Shown: positions 19,586-28,232, counted from the stretch's first letter. The stretch: DNA of 64,000 nt from JAUVRX01 sp049664225 (GCA_049664225.1 JBATEX010000057.1:62001-126000), one strand, 5' to 3'. Notes: a model not told the origin generated them from the letters alone. A program made the numbers and translations.

Positions 19586-20648
19586 ACGTGCCTGGCTGTG
19601 GATGGCGCTTGCCGCCCTGCTTGCGCTCGTTCTTGCGGCTGGTGGTGGCCTCGCCTGGTGGGCCTGGAAGACTCTCCATCGTCCCTACAAGGGCTACACG
19701 GAGCCCGATCTCCTGCACGAGGTGCTTCCGGGCCAGGACGCCGGCTCGATCTTGCAGGACCTGGAGGCAAGAGGGGTGCTCGACAACGCATTTCTCACCC
19801 GTCTCTACCTGGTTCAGGTACTGGAAGATCCTCCGCTCAGGGCGGGTGAGTATCGCTTCGCCGCACCTGCCACGGCTCCCGAGGTCCTCGACAAGCTCGT
19901 CAGGGGCGATGTGGTGACCTACCCCGTCACCATCGTCGAAGGCCTGACCCTGGAGGAGACCGCCGCACATCTCGCGGCTCAGGGTTTCGGCGACCAGCAG
20001 GCCTTGCTCGCTGAGATGTTCTCCCCGGACAGGATCTCGGACCTGGATCCAGATTCTCTGAACCTCGAAGGGTACCTCTTCCCGGACACCTACTCCTTCG
20101 CCAAGGGCACCTCGGAAGAGGAGATCGTCACGGCCTTGGTGAACACGTTTCTGCGACTCTTCGACAACGATGTACTTCCCATCTTGTCGCCGGACGACGA
20201 TCGTACCCCCAGACAGATTGTCATTCTGGCGTCCGTGGTGGAAAAGGAAGCTCGGCTGGATGAGGAGCGACCCATCATTGCGGGCGTCTACTCCAACCGA
20301 CTACGCAGGGGAATAGCTCTCTACGCCGACCCGACGGTCATCTACGCCCTCAAGCAGGAAGGGCGCTGGGACGGGAACATCCGCCGACCCGATCTGAAGC
20401 TGGATTCGCCGTACAACACCTACCTCTATCCCGGACTTCCTCCTGGCCCCATTGCCTCCCCGGGGCTGGCAAGTCTGAAGGCGGCCGCGCGGCCGGCCGA
20501 GGTTCCCTACCTGTATTTCGTCAGCCGCAACGACGGCTCGCATGTCTTCGCCTCGACACTCAAAGAGCACAATCGCAACGTGTCCCAGTGGCAGAAGATT
20601 TACTGGCAGCAACGCTGGGCCGAGGAGAAGAAGAAGCTGGACAACTAG
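19578..20648 (+). CDS. mltG: MltG endolytic transglycosylase (YceG)
   Basis: 356 residues. One N-terminal membrane anchor (residues 7-30) precedes a LysM-like module and the catalytic YceG domain. The catalytic Glu is in ASVVEKEARLDEERP (about residue 220). YNTYLYPGLPPGPIASPGL near the C-terminus is the family signature. MltG cuts nascent peptidoglycan strands and so sets glycan length. The TAG stop at 20646-20648 abuts the inverted-repeat element that begins at 20648, so the last bases may have been set by that insertion. Confidence 0.92.
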   Translation: MTRRAWLWMALAALLALVLAAGGGLAWWAWKTLHRPYKGYTEPDLLHEVLPGQDAGSILQDLEARGVLDNAFLTRLYLVQVLEDPPLRAGEYRFAAPATAPEVLDKLVRGDVVTYPVTIVEGLTLEETAAHLAAQGFGDQQALLAEMFSPDRISDLDPDSLNLEGYLFPDTYSFAKGTSEEEIVTALVNTFLRLFDNDVLPILSPDDDRTPRQIVILASVVEKEARLDEERPIIAGVYSNRLRRGIALYADPTVIYALKQEGRWDGNIRRPDLKLDSPYNTYLYPGLPPGPIASPGLASLKAAARPAEVPYLYFVSRNDGSHVFASTLKEHNRNVSQWQKIYWQQRWAEEKKKLDN

Positions 20649-20837
20649 CCCTAGCCCGCATTATTCATGAGCCCCACGGCATCTAGCGGAGATCGCCCGC
20701 CATCTCAGGGAAGTCCTCGCTCGTCGCTCCTCAACAACCTGCAAGGTTGCCTCCGGTGCTCCTCCCTGCGGGTGACCAGATCTAACAGACGCTTTCCACA
20801 ATCTGCTCGCGGCGTCATGAATAATGCGGGCTAGGGC
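20648..20837 (+). mobile_element. 190-base element with perfect 23-base terminal inverted repeats
   Basis: The left end (20648-20670) begins GCCCTAGCCCGCATTATTCA and is repeated exactly in reverse complement at 20815-20837. The interior contains no credible gene, only a short hairpin (CAACCT, three bases, AGGTTG). Size and ends suggest a MITE or a deletion derivative of an insertion sequence. The ends remind me of IS1380-type termini, but I cannot verify this. No clear target duplication is visible. Confidence 0.7.
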
Positions 20838-20949
20838 CCAAGAGGCTTCAGGGCGGAAGCTGCCCGGTCCCCGACTCCACCGTCTGTCTTGTCTCTTGGT
20901 GCTTCAAGCGGCAGGCATGTCAGCCGCGGTGTCCCGTGATGGCACCGAC
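20838..20949 (+). other. Gap between the inverted-repeat element and tnaA stop
   Basis: About 110 bases between the element and the tnaA stop, which is read from the other strand. No gene, strong hairpin or T-run typical of a terminator was recognised, so the element at 20648-20837 may itself separate the convergent transcripts. Confidence 0.4.
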
Positions 20950-22326
20950 CTAGATCTCCTCGAAGCGCGCCGTGAAATGCCGCAGCACCGGAGCCTCGTA
21001 GACCATCTTCAGACCTTTGACCTGATCCAAATCGTCGCGAATCTCCTCCAGGACATCACAGACGTACCGCAAGTGGGTATTGGTGTAGACCCGCCGCGGC
21101 ACAGCCAGGCGGACCAAGTCGAGCTCGGGATATATCTCCTGCCCGGTCTGCGGGTCTTTGCGGCCGAACATGACGCTGCCTACTTCCACGCCGCGCACAG
21201 CACCTCCACGATAGAGAGCCACCACCAGGGCCTGCCCGGGAAACGCCGCCTGCGGTATGTGGGAGAGGAACGATCGAGCATCGATATAGACGGCATGTCC
21301 GCCTACCGGTTGGATAATCGGGACTCCCAGACTCGCCAACCGCTCGCCGAAGGCACCGACTTGCGAAACTCGAAAACGTAGGTACTCCGGGTCCATGACC
21401 TCCCAAAGCCCGCGAGCCACCGCTTCCAGATCCCTGCCTGCGAGCCCACCATAGGTGGGGAAGCCCTCGATGAGGATGAGCCTCTGCTTGATGGTTTCGA
21501 GGAGCTCGTGATCCCGGGTGGCGAGAAAGCCGCCCATGTTGGCCAGACCGTCCTTTTTGGCGCTCATGGTGCAGCCATCCGCCAGGTCGAAGATCTCTCG
21601 CACGATCTCCGGAATGCTCCGCCCCTGTTGCCCTTCCTCGCGCTGTTGAATGAAGAAGGCATTTTCGGCAAAGCGACAAGCATCGATGTAGAACGGAATA
21701 CCGAATTCGCGACAGAGCTCGGAGTATGCTCGGATGTTGGCCAGTGATACCGGTTGTCCGCCACCGGAGTTGTTGGTCAGCGTCAACATGGCCAGCGGGA
21801 TCCTGGCTCGCGGTGTCTCCTCGAAGAGTCGGCGAACTCTCTCGAGGTCGATATCGCCCTTGAAGGGATGCTTGGCTGCCGGGTCTCTGCCTTCCTTGAT
21901 CACCAGATCGACTGCCAGGCCTCGATGGATCTCGATGTTGGCGCGCGTTGTGTCGAAGTGATTGTTGTTGGGCACGATCATGTCTGGCTGGACCAGGGTA
22001 GAGAACAACAGGTTCTCCGCCACCCTGCCTTGGTGCACCGGAACGAAGTGCGAGAAGCCGAATATCTCCGTCACAGCCTCTTCAAAGCGGTAGTAGTTCC
22101 TCGCACCAGCGTAGGACTCGTCTCCGAGCATCAATCCGGCCCACTGATTGTCGGACATTGCCGATGTACCCGAGTCCGTCAACAGATCAATGAAGACCGC
22201 TTCAGCCGGCACGTCGAACAGATTGAAGCCGGCCTTCTCTAGACGCTTCTCCCGCTCTCTCTCACTCGGCATAGAGATCGGTTCGACCACTTTGACTCGC
22301 CACGGCTCTGGTAGATGAAACGGCAT
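20950..22326 (-). CDS. tnaA: Tryptophanase
   Basis: 458 residues of the beta-eliminating lyase family, close to the usual length. GGGAGA five bases upstream of the ATG sets the start. The PLP lysine is in TMSAKKDGLANMGG. Two discriminators favour tryptophanase over tyrosine phenol-lyase: VEVGSVMFGR stands where phenol-lyases have an Arg-containing MERG, and VLRHFTARF keeps the His where phenol-lyases have Phe. The enzyme cleaves L-tryptophan to indole, pyruvate and ammonia. No tnaC-like leader or tryptophan permease is seen nearby. The gene is flanked on both sides by different inverted-repeat elements, a sign that it may have been acquired. Confidence 0.88.
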   Translation of the reverse strand: MPFHLPEPWRVKVVEPISMPSEREREKRLEKAGFNLFDVPAEAVFIDLLTDSGTSAMSDNQWAGLMLGDESYAGARNYYRFEEAVTEIFGFSHFVPVHQGRVAENLLFSTLVQPDMIVPNNNHFDTTRANIEIHRGLAVDLVIKEGRDPAAKHPFKGDIDLERVRRLFEETPRARIPLAMLTLTNNSGGGQPVSLANIRAYSELCREFGIPFYIDACRFAENAFFIQQREEGQQGRSIPEIVREIFDLADGCTMSAKKDGLANMGGFLATRDHELLETIKQRLILIEGFPTYGGLAGRDLEAVARGLWEVMDPEYLRFRVSQVGAFGERLASLGVPIIQPVGGHAVYIDARSFLSHIPQAAFPGQALVVALYRGGAVRGVEVGSVMFGRKDPQTGQEIYPELDLVRLAVPRRVYTNTHLRYVCDVLEEIRDDLDQVKGLKMVYEAPVLRHFTARFEEI

Positions 22327-22393
22327 ACTGTTCTCCCGATATAGGCTCGATTCCCTGTAGAGGGATGTTACTACGGCACGTCTCTCGGCTAAC

Positions 22394-22591
22394 TAGCCTG
22401 ACCTTCTCACCAGCTTCGCAGCGAAAGGGCGAAGATGTTTGGGAGTACAAGGCATGACAACCGAAGTCCCGCAGGCGTACTCGAAGTACGTCGAGGAGTG
22501 ATGAGGGCGGAAAACGGAGTAGGACCAAACTTCAGGCGGTGCCCGGATATAGTCGAGCTTGCAGCCGAACGCTGGTGAGAAGGTCAGGCTA
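22394..22591 (+). repeat. 198-base element with 21-base perfect inverted-repeat ends
   Basis: The left end at 22394-22414 starts TAGCCTGACCTTCTCACCAG and recurs as an exact reverse complement at 22571-22591. Inside, GAAGATGTTTGG near the left and CCAAACTTC near the right also pair, and CGTACT/AGTACG forms a small hairpin, so the element could fold end to end. There is no gene in it. It sits between the divergent tnaA and DUF3891 genes and ends 12 bases before the DUF3891 start. Confidence 0.7.
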
Positions 22592-22603
22592 CTTGGCAAC
22601 AAC

Positions 22604-23323
22604 ATGATCGTCGTCCACGACCCTCCCGAGCTCTTGGTCATTACGCAGCCAGACCACGCTCGTCTCGCGGCCGCCCTGCTCTCACTCTGGATCCGTGATG
22701 GGCTACCTGACCACCCCCGTCGCGAGAATCTGCTGTTCGCCACTCGCGAGCATGACAATGGCTGGCGCGAGACCGATGCGGCACCTCGCTACGATGCGGT
22801 CGGGCAGCGACCCTTCGATTTCGCCTCCTTTCCGAAATCGAACCGTTTGGAGATCTGGCAGCGTGGAATCGAGCGATTCTCCCAGGAGCGCCCCTATGTC
22901 GCCCTTCTGATTGCCCATCACGCCGAGTCGCTGTTCCGGCACTCATCCGTGGCTCCCGATGGTTGGCAGGAGTACGTGGGCGTGCTCGAAGACCATCGGC
23001 AGGAGTGGTTCGAAAGGGCCACAATCAACCAGAGGGTACTCGACCAGGACTACTCTTTTCTTCAGACGGCTGACCTTCTTTCGTTGGCGGTCTGCGACCG
23101 CTGGCGAGAGACCATCGACACCGGCCTGGTTCGTGCCTCCGTAGCCGATACAGCTTTGCGTCTGAGCCCCTTCCCACTGGCCGGTGCCACGACACTCCAG
23201 GTACCATGCCGGCGGATTCCCAACCGGCCCTACCGCGGGGATGCGGACCTGGGTGGCGAGCTGGCCACCGCTCGGTGGGGTGAGCTGGCTGTCCGCGTCG
23301 TCCCCGGACCGGCAGAGCCATGA
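22604..23323 (+). CDS. DUF3891 family protein
   Basis: 239 residues from the ATG at 22604 (MIVVHDPPELLVITQPDHAR), the start favoured by family alignment as I know it. REHDNGWRETD and IAHHAESLF are the conserved His/Asp motifs of DUF3891, and LLSLAVCDRW closes the core. The motifs suggest an HD-like metal site, but no activity is known to me. Almost no leader remains between the repeat element ending at 22591 and the start, so the element probably affects its expression. Confidence 0.78.
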   Translation: MIVVHDPPELLVITQPDHARLAAALLSLWIRDGLPDHPRRENLLFATREHDNGWRETDAAPRYDAVGQRPFDFASFPKSNRLEIWQRGIERFSQERPYVALLIAHHAESLFRHSSVAPDGWQEYVGVLEDHRQEWFERATINQRVLDQDYSFLQTADLLSLAVCDRWRETIDTGLVRASVADTALRLSPFPLAGATTLQVPCRRIPNRPYRGDADLGGELATARWGELAVRVVPGPAEP

Positions 23324-23340
23324 ATAGGGGCCACCACCCC

Positions 23341-23369
23341 TTGTCGCCGGGTGAAGGGCCCGTGATACT
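23341..23369 (+). promoter_or_regulatory. Candidate sigma70 promoter of the methyltransferase gene
   Basis: TTGTCG at 23341-23346 and GATACT at 23364-23369 are spaced by 17 bases. The -10 lies 9 bases before the ATG, so the message would have almost no leader; no ribosome site is visible. Confidence 0.45.
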
Positions 23370-23378
23370 CTCTGGCGG

Positions 23379-23948
23379 ATGTCGGAACCGATTTTGGTGG
23401 GCGGCTCACCCACAGAGCCGCCAGTAGAGCCAACACGCATCAGGATTCCCTCCCCTATCGGTACCCTGGGCATCGAGCTCACTGGCCAGGTGCTGACTCG
23501 AGTCGTAATCGCCCCGAAAGGAAAGGTGCGCAACCAGTTTCGAGACTTTGCCAATCTCAAACCGTCGGAGCGCACCGATTTTCTGGACGAAGTTCTCGGG
23601 CGATTCTCTGAGTACTTCGCGGGCGCAAGACGTGGTCTCGACCTCGAATACGATCTCAAAGCCACTGAGCTTCCATCTTTGGCGCGCAGAGTCCTACGAC
23701 AGACTGCCAAGGTTCCCTACGGCCGAACACGAACCTATGGTCATATAGCAGAGGCCGCGGGCAAGCCCGACGCCTACCGTCAGGTGCTTTCCATTCTCCT
23801 GGTCAACCCCCTGCCAATCATCATTCCGTGCCATCGAGTCGTGACCACCAAGTCAGGACCCGGCAGTTACATCGCGGGCGAGAAGAAGAAGATCTGGCTG
23901 CTGCGGTTGGAGGAGAAGACTCGGACCCTAGAGGACCTCGATCCCTGA
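23379..23948 (+). CDS. ogt: Methylated-DNA-protein cysteine methyltransferase (Ogt/MGMT)
   Basis: 189 residues. The active-site Cys is in IIIPCHRVV (about residue 150), and TAKVPYGRTRTYGHIAEAAG is the DNA-binding helix-turn-helix. The N-terminal domain is weakly conserved. The enzyme removes O6-methyl groups from guanine by transfer to its own Cys. AYRQVLSILLVNPLPI replaces the common AVG-AN-NP-PI pattern but keeps NP. The gene is convergent with the PEGA protein gene; 35 bases separate the stops. Confidence 0.9.
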   Translation: MSEPILVGGSPTEPPVEPTRIRIPSPIGTLGIELTGQVLTRVVIAPKGKVRNQFRDFANLKPSERTDFLDEVLGRFSEYFAGARRGLDLEYDLKATELPSLARRVLRQTAKVPYGRTRTYGHIAEAAGKPDAYRQVLSILLVNPLPIIIPCHRVVTTKSGPGSYIAGEKKKIWLLRLEEKTRTLEDLDP

Positions 23949-23983
23949 GCCCTCGCGCGCCCGGCTCGAACCCCTGAAACGAT

Positions 23984-25108
23984 TCATCTTCCGTCACGCT
24001 GAAGGGTGACCTGCAGGCTGACGGTTTGCCCGGATTCGACCTCGAAGTCGAGTCGCTGCTCGTCGTGCCCGGGTCGTACGATGCTCAGAGAGTGGGCACC
24101 CGGATCGACGATCAGGCCCGCATGGAGAGCGGCCAGCTCCTGTCCCGAGCCGAGAAGGCGCCCGTCGAGATAGACCGAGGCATCAAGAGGCTGCACCACG
24201 AGCTCGAGCTGCCCCGGGGTGGCTCTGACATCCTGCCCGATTCCCGGCGAGGAAGCCTCCTCCTGGGCCGTCGCTGCCTCTTCCTGGGCCGCGGGTCCAG
24301 GCTCCACGATGGGTGCCATGGGAGGCCTGGGCGGAGTAGACAGGCCCTGCTGGAGGCGCAGCTCCATGTCAATGATCTGGCCGGTCCGAATCACGACTCG
24401 GTCGGCAAAGGTCACATAGCCATCCCGAACCAGGGTTATCTCATAGGTCCCTTCTTCCAGCCACAGATAACCCGGGTAGCCGTCGAAGTCCTTCGCCCGA
24501 CCGACGAAACGGCCATCCACGTAGACCTCTGACTTTTTCGGCTTGATGACCAGATTCAGAGCCCCCAGATCGGCACCGGCCGATCGAGGACTGTAGGGAG
24601 TCCGATACATCGGATAGGCACGAGGTGGGTCGTACCAATACGGGCCCCAGTGTCCCCAGCCCCAGCCCCAACAAGACGGCCAACCCCAGCAATAGCGGTT
24701 CCAATACCAGGGGTATCGATGTCCCCAGCCCCCGCTCCAACCCCAGGATGGGTGGTACCCACCCCCTCCTCCACCGCCTCCACCACCGGACCTTCCGGGT
24801 GGCTTCCACTGGCCAGGAGGATTCTCCCGAGTATCCCGTGCCGTCGGCTGTCGCTGTACGGCGGACGACGACGACCCCGAACTCGAGCTTGTGGACTGTT
24901 GCGGCGCCACGGCCGGCCGGGAACTAGGGCGCGTGGAACTTGCCTGCCGCCCGGAGCCCGACGAGTCAGCCGAGGGCCGTGTTCTGACGACCCGGGCTTT
25001 CTCCTCATCGGTCGCCCAGCCGATGCTGGCCAAAAGCAACCACCCCAGAGTCAGCCCCAGGCCACTCAGGAATAATCGTCGATGTCGGAATCCGGTTCTC
25101 TTGATCAT
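23984..25108 (-). CDS. Secreted protein with Trp/Gly/Tyr-rich linker and two PEGA domains
   Basis: 374 residues; AGGAGG precedes the ATG. A signal peptide (about 14-32, ending GWA) is followed by a Ser/Arg/Gln-rich stretch. A low-complexity region at about 105-160 has nine Gly in a row and then many Trp, Gly and Tyr. Two PEGA-like beta domains follow: the first at about 175-250 (KSEVYVDGRFVGRAKDFDGY) and the second at about 300-370 (DASVYLDGRLLGSGQE), with a Pro/Ala/Glu linker. PEGA domains are found in surface proteins and next to kinases. It probably resides in the periplasm or at the surface; function unknown. Confidence 0.72.
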   Translation of the reverse strand: MIKRTGFRHRRLFLSGLGLTLGWLLLASIGWATDEEKARVVRTRPSADSSGSGRQASSTRPSSRPAVAPQQSTSSSSGSSSSAVQRQPTARDTRENPPGQWKPPGRSGGGGGGGGGGYHPSWGWSGGWGHRYPWYWNRYCWGWPSCWGWGWGHWGPYWYDPPRAYPMYRTPYSPRSAGADLGALNLVIKPKKSEVYVDGRFVGRAKDFDGYPGYLWLEEGTYEITLVRDGYVTFADRVVIRTGQIIDMELRLQQGLSTPPRPPMAPIVEPGPAAQEEAATAQEEASSPGIGQDVRATPGQLELVVQPLDASVYLDGRLLGSGQELAALHAGLIVDPGAHSLSIVRPGHDEQRLDFEVESGQTVSLQVTLQRDGR

Positions 25109-25324
25109 GGTCGGCCTCCTCTCGCTTCCGGGCCCTCCGAGGCCTATCGGGCTGTCTGACCCTCACGACCGCGGAGCTTCGGGTCCGGAATCGTGTTGCC
25201 ACGCTTTCAGACTGCAAGCTTCAGGCCAGTCAGTACAGGCAGTCCCCTTCTGCCTGATTCAAGGCAAATTGCCCGGCAGAGGTCACCAAAAGACCTCACC
25301 GTCCCCTCCATAGGCCATCAGAAA

Positions 25325-26344
25325 TCAGGAATGTAGCGCCAGACGCTCGACTTCCAGCCCGCTGGCCACCGGTCTGGCACGCAGAACCCGAGCCCCAGCC
25401 GCCTCCAAGGCCTCGGCGATCCTGCGACGCCTCTCGGCTGGGCAAAGGAGCACGATGCAGCCACCGCCACCCGCTCCGCATGCCTTGCCCCCCCAGGCCC
25501 CTTCCCGGCTGGCGGCAGCAAGCAGGGCCTCGATCACAGGCGTCGAGATGCCTTCAGCCAGCTGGCTGCGATAGCTCCACTCTCTTGCCACGAGCTTCCC
25601 GGCTGATTGCCAGTCACCCTGTTCCAGGGCCTGTGAAAGCTCCTGGGTGGTGTCCCGGATGCCATCGAAGAGCTCGATGATCTCCGGGTCGCCATCGAGC
25701 CGTCTGCGCACGATGCGCCAGTTGTTACCCGCCGAAAAGTGACTCTGCCCAGTGTAGGCCACCAGCATGCTGTCGCCAAGCGACTCGATATCCACTTCCA
25801 GACTGCGGACCCTCTCGCCACCGGGCCGGTACTCGATCTCCAGCACGCCGCCAAGGAGGGCCGGAAAGTGGTCCTGAACACCAGTCGGCAGGCTCATGAG
25901 TCGCGCTTCGATATCCCGTGCCCGCCTCGCGAGCTGAGTTGCCGAGGATGGCTTCCCGCCAGCCAAGGCATCTGCAGCCGCCAGGGTTGCCACGGCCAGA
26001 GCCGAGCTAGCTCCAAGACCACCCCCCAGAGGTGAGGCGCTCTCGATTCTGAGGATCGAAGGAGGCAAGCCGACATCTAGAGCGATCTGGCCGATGAGGC
26101 CGCCGCCTTCGGACTCGGCCAGCTCCCGAGGGGAATTGGCTGCAACCTCCGAGCCGCCCTGGCGGACTCGATAGCCCTTCTCGGCCAATGCGAGATCGAC
26201 CTCGACTGGCAGGTCGATGGCCAGATTGACAGTACGAGAACCGGGGTGCAAGAGACCCAACGGCCAGAGATCGAGAGTGCCACCCGCCAGGTCGACCCGA
26301 CACCAGGCTCTGGCGCGGACCCTACTTGCCGAGCGCTGAGGCAT
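25325..26344 (-). CDS. GHMP-family sugar kinase
   Basis: 339 residues. Motif 1 is RVDLAGGTLDLWPL, the ATP loop is SPLGGGLGASSALAVA (about 105-120), and motif 3 is WGGKACGAGGGGCIVLL. These place it with GHMP kinases close to the heptose-7-phosphate or fucose/galactose kinase group. The substrate cannot be fixed. A heptose kinase role would fit the LPS genes in the window but is inference. Its start lies inside the 3' end of the M23 peptidase gene (23-base overlap). Confidence 0.8.
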   Translation of the reverse strand: MPQRSASRVRARAWCRVDLAGGTLDLWPLGLLHPGSRTVNLAIDLPVEVDLALAEKGYRVRQGGSEVAANSPRELAESEGGGLIGQIALDVGLPPSILRIESASPLGGGLGASSALAVATLAAADALAGGKPSSATQLARRARDIEARLMSLPTGVQDHFPALLGGVLEIEYRPGGERVRSLEVDIESLGDSMLVAYTGQSHFSAGNNWRIVRRRLDGDPEIIELFDGIRDTTQELSQALEQGDWQSAGKLVAREWSYRSQLAEGISTPVIEALLAAASREGAWGGKACGAGGGGCIVLLCPAERRRRIAEALEAAGARVLRARPVASGLEVERLALHS

Positions 26345-27671
26345 GAAACGGGTCTGTGTCTTCGTCTTCGGCTAGGAGGTCACCGCTCTGCAGCTCTGGT
26401 ACGAATGGGCTACGCCCCTCCTTCAGGGCAGTGCGCAGCTCGTCTCGCCAGGCGAGAAAGGCCGGCAACTGCTCCTCGGATATCGGCTCAGCCGGTTTGT
26501 TGTCCAGAGTGAGTGGATTGATCCAACGCCCATCGCGCTGGATTCGATAGTCCAGATGAGATCCTGTGGCCAACCCGGTCGAGCCCACGTAGGCGATCAC
26601 GTCCCCCTGAGAGACTCGTCGGCCAACATCGATTCCACCGGCAAACTTGGAGAGATGGAGATAGGCGGTCAGGTAGCCGTTGGGGTGGCGCACCTTGACG
26701 GTATTGCCACCACCGCGATCCCAGCCCGCGAATCTCACGACGCCGTTCGCAGTCACTCGCACAGGGGTCCCCGTCGGAGCCCCGTAGTCCACTCCGTAGT
26801 GGGGCCGGTACGTCTTGAGGACCGGGTGGAACCGCCGGCCCGTGAAACGCGAGGTAATGCGGGAAAAGCGCAGAGGCGACCGCAGGAAGAGCTTTTGAAG
26901 AGGACGGCCTGCCGAATCGTAGTACCCGTTGTCCTCACCGAATCGATAGGCCTCGAGAACCTTACCGCCATTCTCGTATGTCAGCGTCAGGATACTGCCT
27001 ACACGGTAGAACTTGCCGTCCAGATACACCTCTTCGTAGAGCAGCTCGAATCGATCACCGAGTCTCAGATCGCGGTTGAAGTCTAGGTCCCACTGCAGCA
27101 CATCGGCCATGACGTAAGCCACCGTGGGGTGACCCCCGGCCCGACCAATGGAGGCTTCCAGGAAGTCGTCGAGCTCGCCCTCGATCGCCTTCACCCTCGT
27201 CGTTTCAATGAAGGGCCGCCAGGCACTCCGCCATTGCCCGTCGTTCTGCCAGACAGAAACCTGGCCCTTCCCGTTCAACGTCAGCCGGAAGCCTTCGAGC
27301 CGAGACTCGGAGTCCACCATGGCGGCGTAGCGGTCTTCGGGGCGCAGTCGGCGAAGATCGACATGCTTGGCTACCTCTTCCACCAGCAGGCTAGCCTCCT
27401 GCGGCTCAAAACCCACTGCGTCCAGTGCGTCACTGAGCGTCTCACCACGTCGAAACGCAAACTCCACCGGCAAGTTCTGCCTTCCCAGCCCACCGTCTAC
27501 TCGCGCCGCCCACATGGGGTGAGCCACGAGCTCGGAGGAGTAGGCCTGCGTCGGCAGGAGGCGGAGGGGTGAGGCAATGAAGGCTTCGAGTCTTGAAGTC
27601 GCCAGATAGAGGCCCGCGGCCAGCACGACCAGTAGGCTCAGAACGCCCAGGCGGACCCAGCTACGTTTCAC
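26322..27671 (-). CDS. M23-family metallopeptidase (peptidoglycan endopeptidase-like)
   Basis: 449 residues from a GTG at 27671, chosen for the AAGGTGGAG site before it; a TTG at 27707 overlapping the previous stop is an alternative. An N-terminal signal anchor (about 7-25) is followed by an OapA/Csd3-like module (ETLSDALDAVGF...) and a C-terminal LytM domain. The zinc motif HYGVDYGAP is present, as is YLHLSKF. The final HxH is changed to GSHLDYRI, with Asp in place of the second His; such variants exist in the family, but I cannot say if this one is active. It should act on periplasmic peptidoglycan. Confidence 0.85.
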   Translation of the reverse strand: MKRSWVRLGVLSLLVVLAAGLYLATSRLEAFIASPLRLLPTQAYSSELVAHPMWAARVDGGLGRQNLPVEFAFRRGETLSDALDAVGFEPQEASLLVEEVAKHVDLRRLRPEDRYAAMVDSESRLEGFRLTLNGKGQVSVWQNDGQWRSAWRPFIETTRVKAIEGELDDFLEASIGRAGGHPTVAYVMADVLQWDLDFNRDLRLGDRFELLYEEVYLDGKFYRVGSILTLTYENGGKVLEAYRFGEDNGYYDSAGRPLQKLFLRSPLRFSRITSRFTGRRFHPVLKTYRPHYGVDYGAPTGTPVRVTANGVVRFAGWDRGGGNTVKVRHPNGYLTAYLHLSKFAGGIDVGRRVSQGDVIAYVGSTGLATGSHLDYRIQRDGRWINPLTLDNKPAEPISEEQLPAFLAWRDELRTALKEGRSPFVPELQSGDLLAEDEDTDPFHASALGK

Positions 27672-27703
27672 GTCGACTCCACCTTGCCTGGTAAGACCCG
27701 TGC

Positions 27704-28210
27704 TCAACCCAGGGTCTGGCCGATCAGGGAATCCGGATCTGGTGGCAACTTGCCGGAGAATGCGGTGACTCCGTCCTTGAAAATCAGCAGCCCGGGCAAG
27801 TGAGTCACCGAGTATTTCTTCGAGAACCCACCGTCGCGATCGAGGAAGATCGGAGCCTTTGGACGCTTGCCTTGCAGGAAACTCTCGACCGTAGCGGCGT
27901 CCTCCTGGAAATTCACCATGATGACGCGCGCCTGAGAGCCCCAGCGATTCGCGATGTTATCGACGCGGGGCACGATATCCCTGCCGCGTGGTGACCATGA
28001 CGCCCAGACCACGACTATGACTGCACCTTGATTTAGGTCTCTTTGTTGGATCTGACCTCCGGAAAGTCCCTCCAGAGTGAAACCGCGGCCTTGACCGGAA
28101 ACCGGTGGTGCCATCAAGGAGGTGGCAATGAGTACAGCCATCAGAAACGCCATGACCGCCCACCCGGTCCTTCGACCCGAAGTCCTCACCTTAGCTCTAG
28201 TGATCTGCAT
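27704..28210 (-). CDS. TlpA-like thioredoxin-fold protein lacking the CxxC
   Basis: 168 residues with a signal peptide (about 18-40, ending VSGQ). The thioredoxin pattern VVVWASWSPRGRDIVPRVDN keeps the WAxW and Pro context, but both redox Cys are replaced (SPRG). The cis-Pro is kept in THLPGLLIFKDG. It therefore cannot act as a standard thiol-disulfide enzyme. It directly follows a sigma/anti-sigma pair of the redox-sensing type with a 22-base gap, and its stop overlaps an alternative start of the peptidase gene. Confidence 0.78.
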   Translation of the reverse strand: MQITRAKVRTSGRRTGWAVMAFLMAVLIATSLMAPPVSGQGRGFTLEGLSGGQIQQRDLNQGAVIVVVWASWSPRGRDIVPRVDNIANRWGSQARVIMVNFQEDAATVESFLQGKRPKAPIFLDRDGGFSKKYSVTHLPGLLIFKDGVTAFSGKLPPDPDSLIGQTLG

Positions 28211-28232
28211 GGCAATCGTCCTCGATCCGGGG

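Noticed and set aside
20950..22326. Tyrosine phenol-lyase
   Set aside because: The substrate-site Arg of phenol-lyases is absent (VEVGS context) and the His in LRHFTA is that of tryptophanase.
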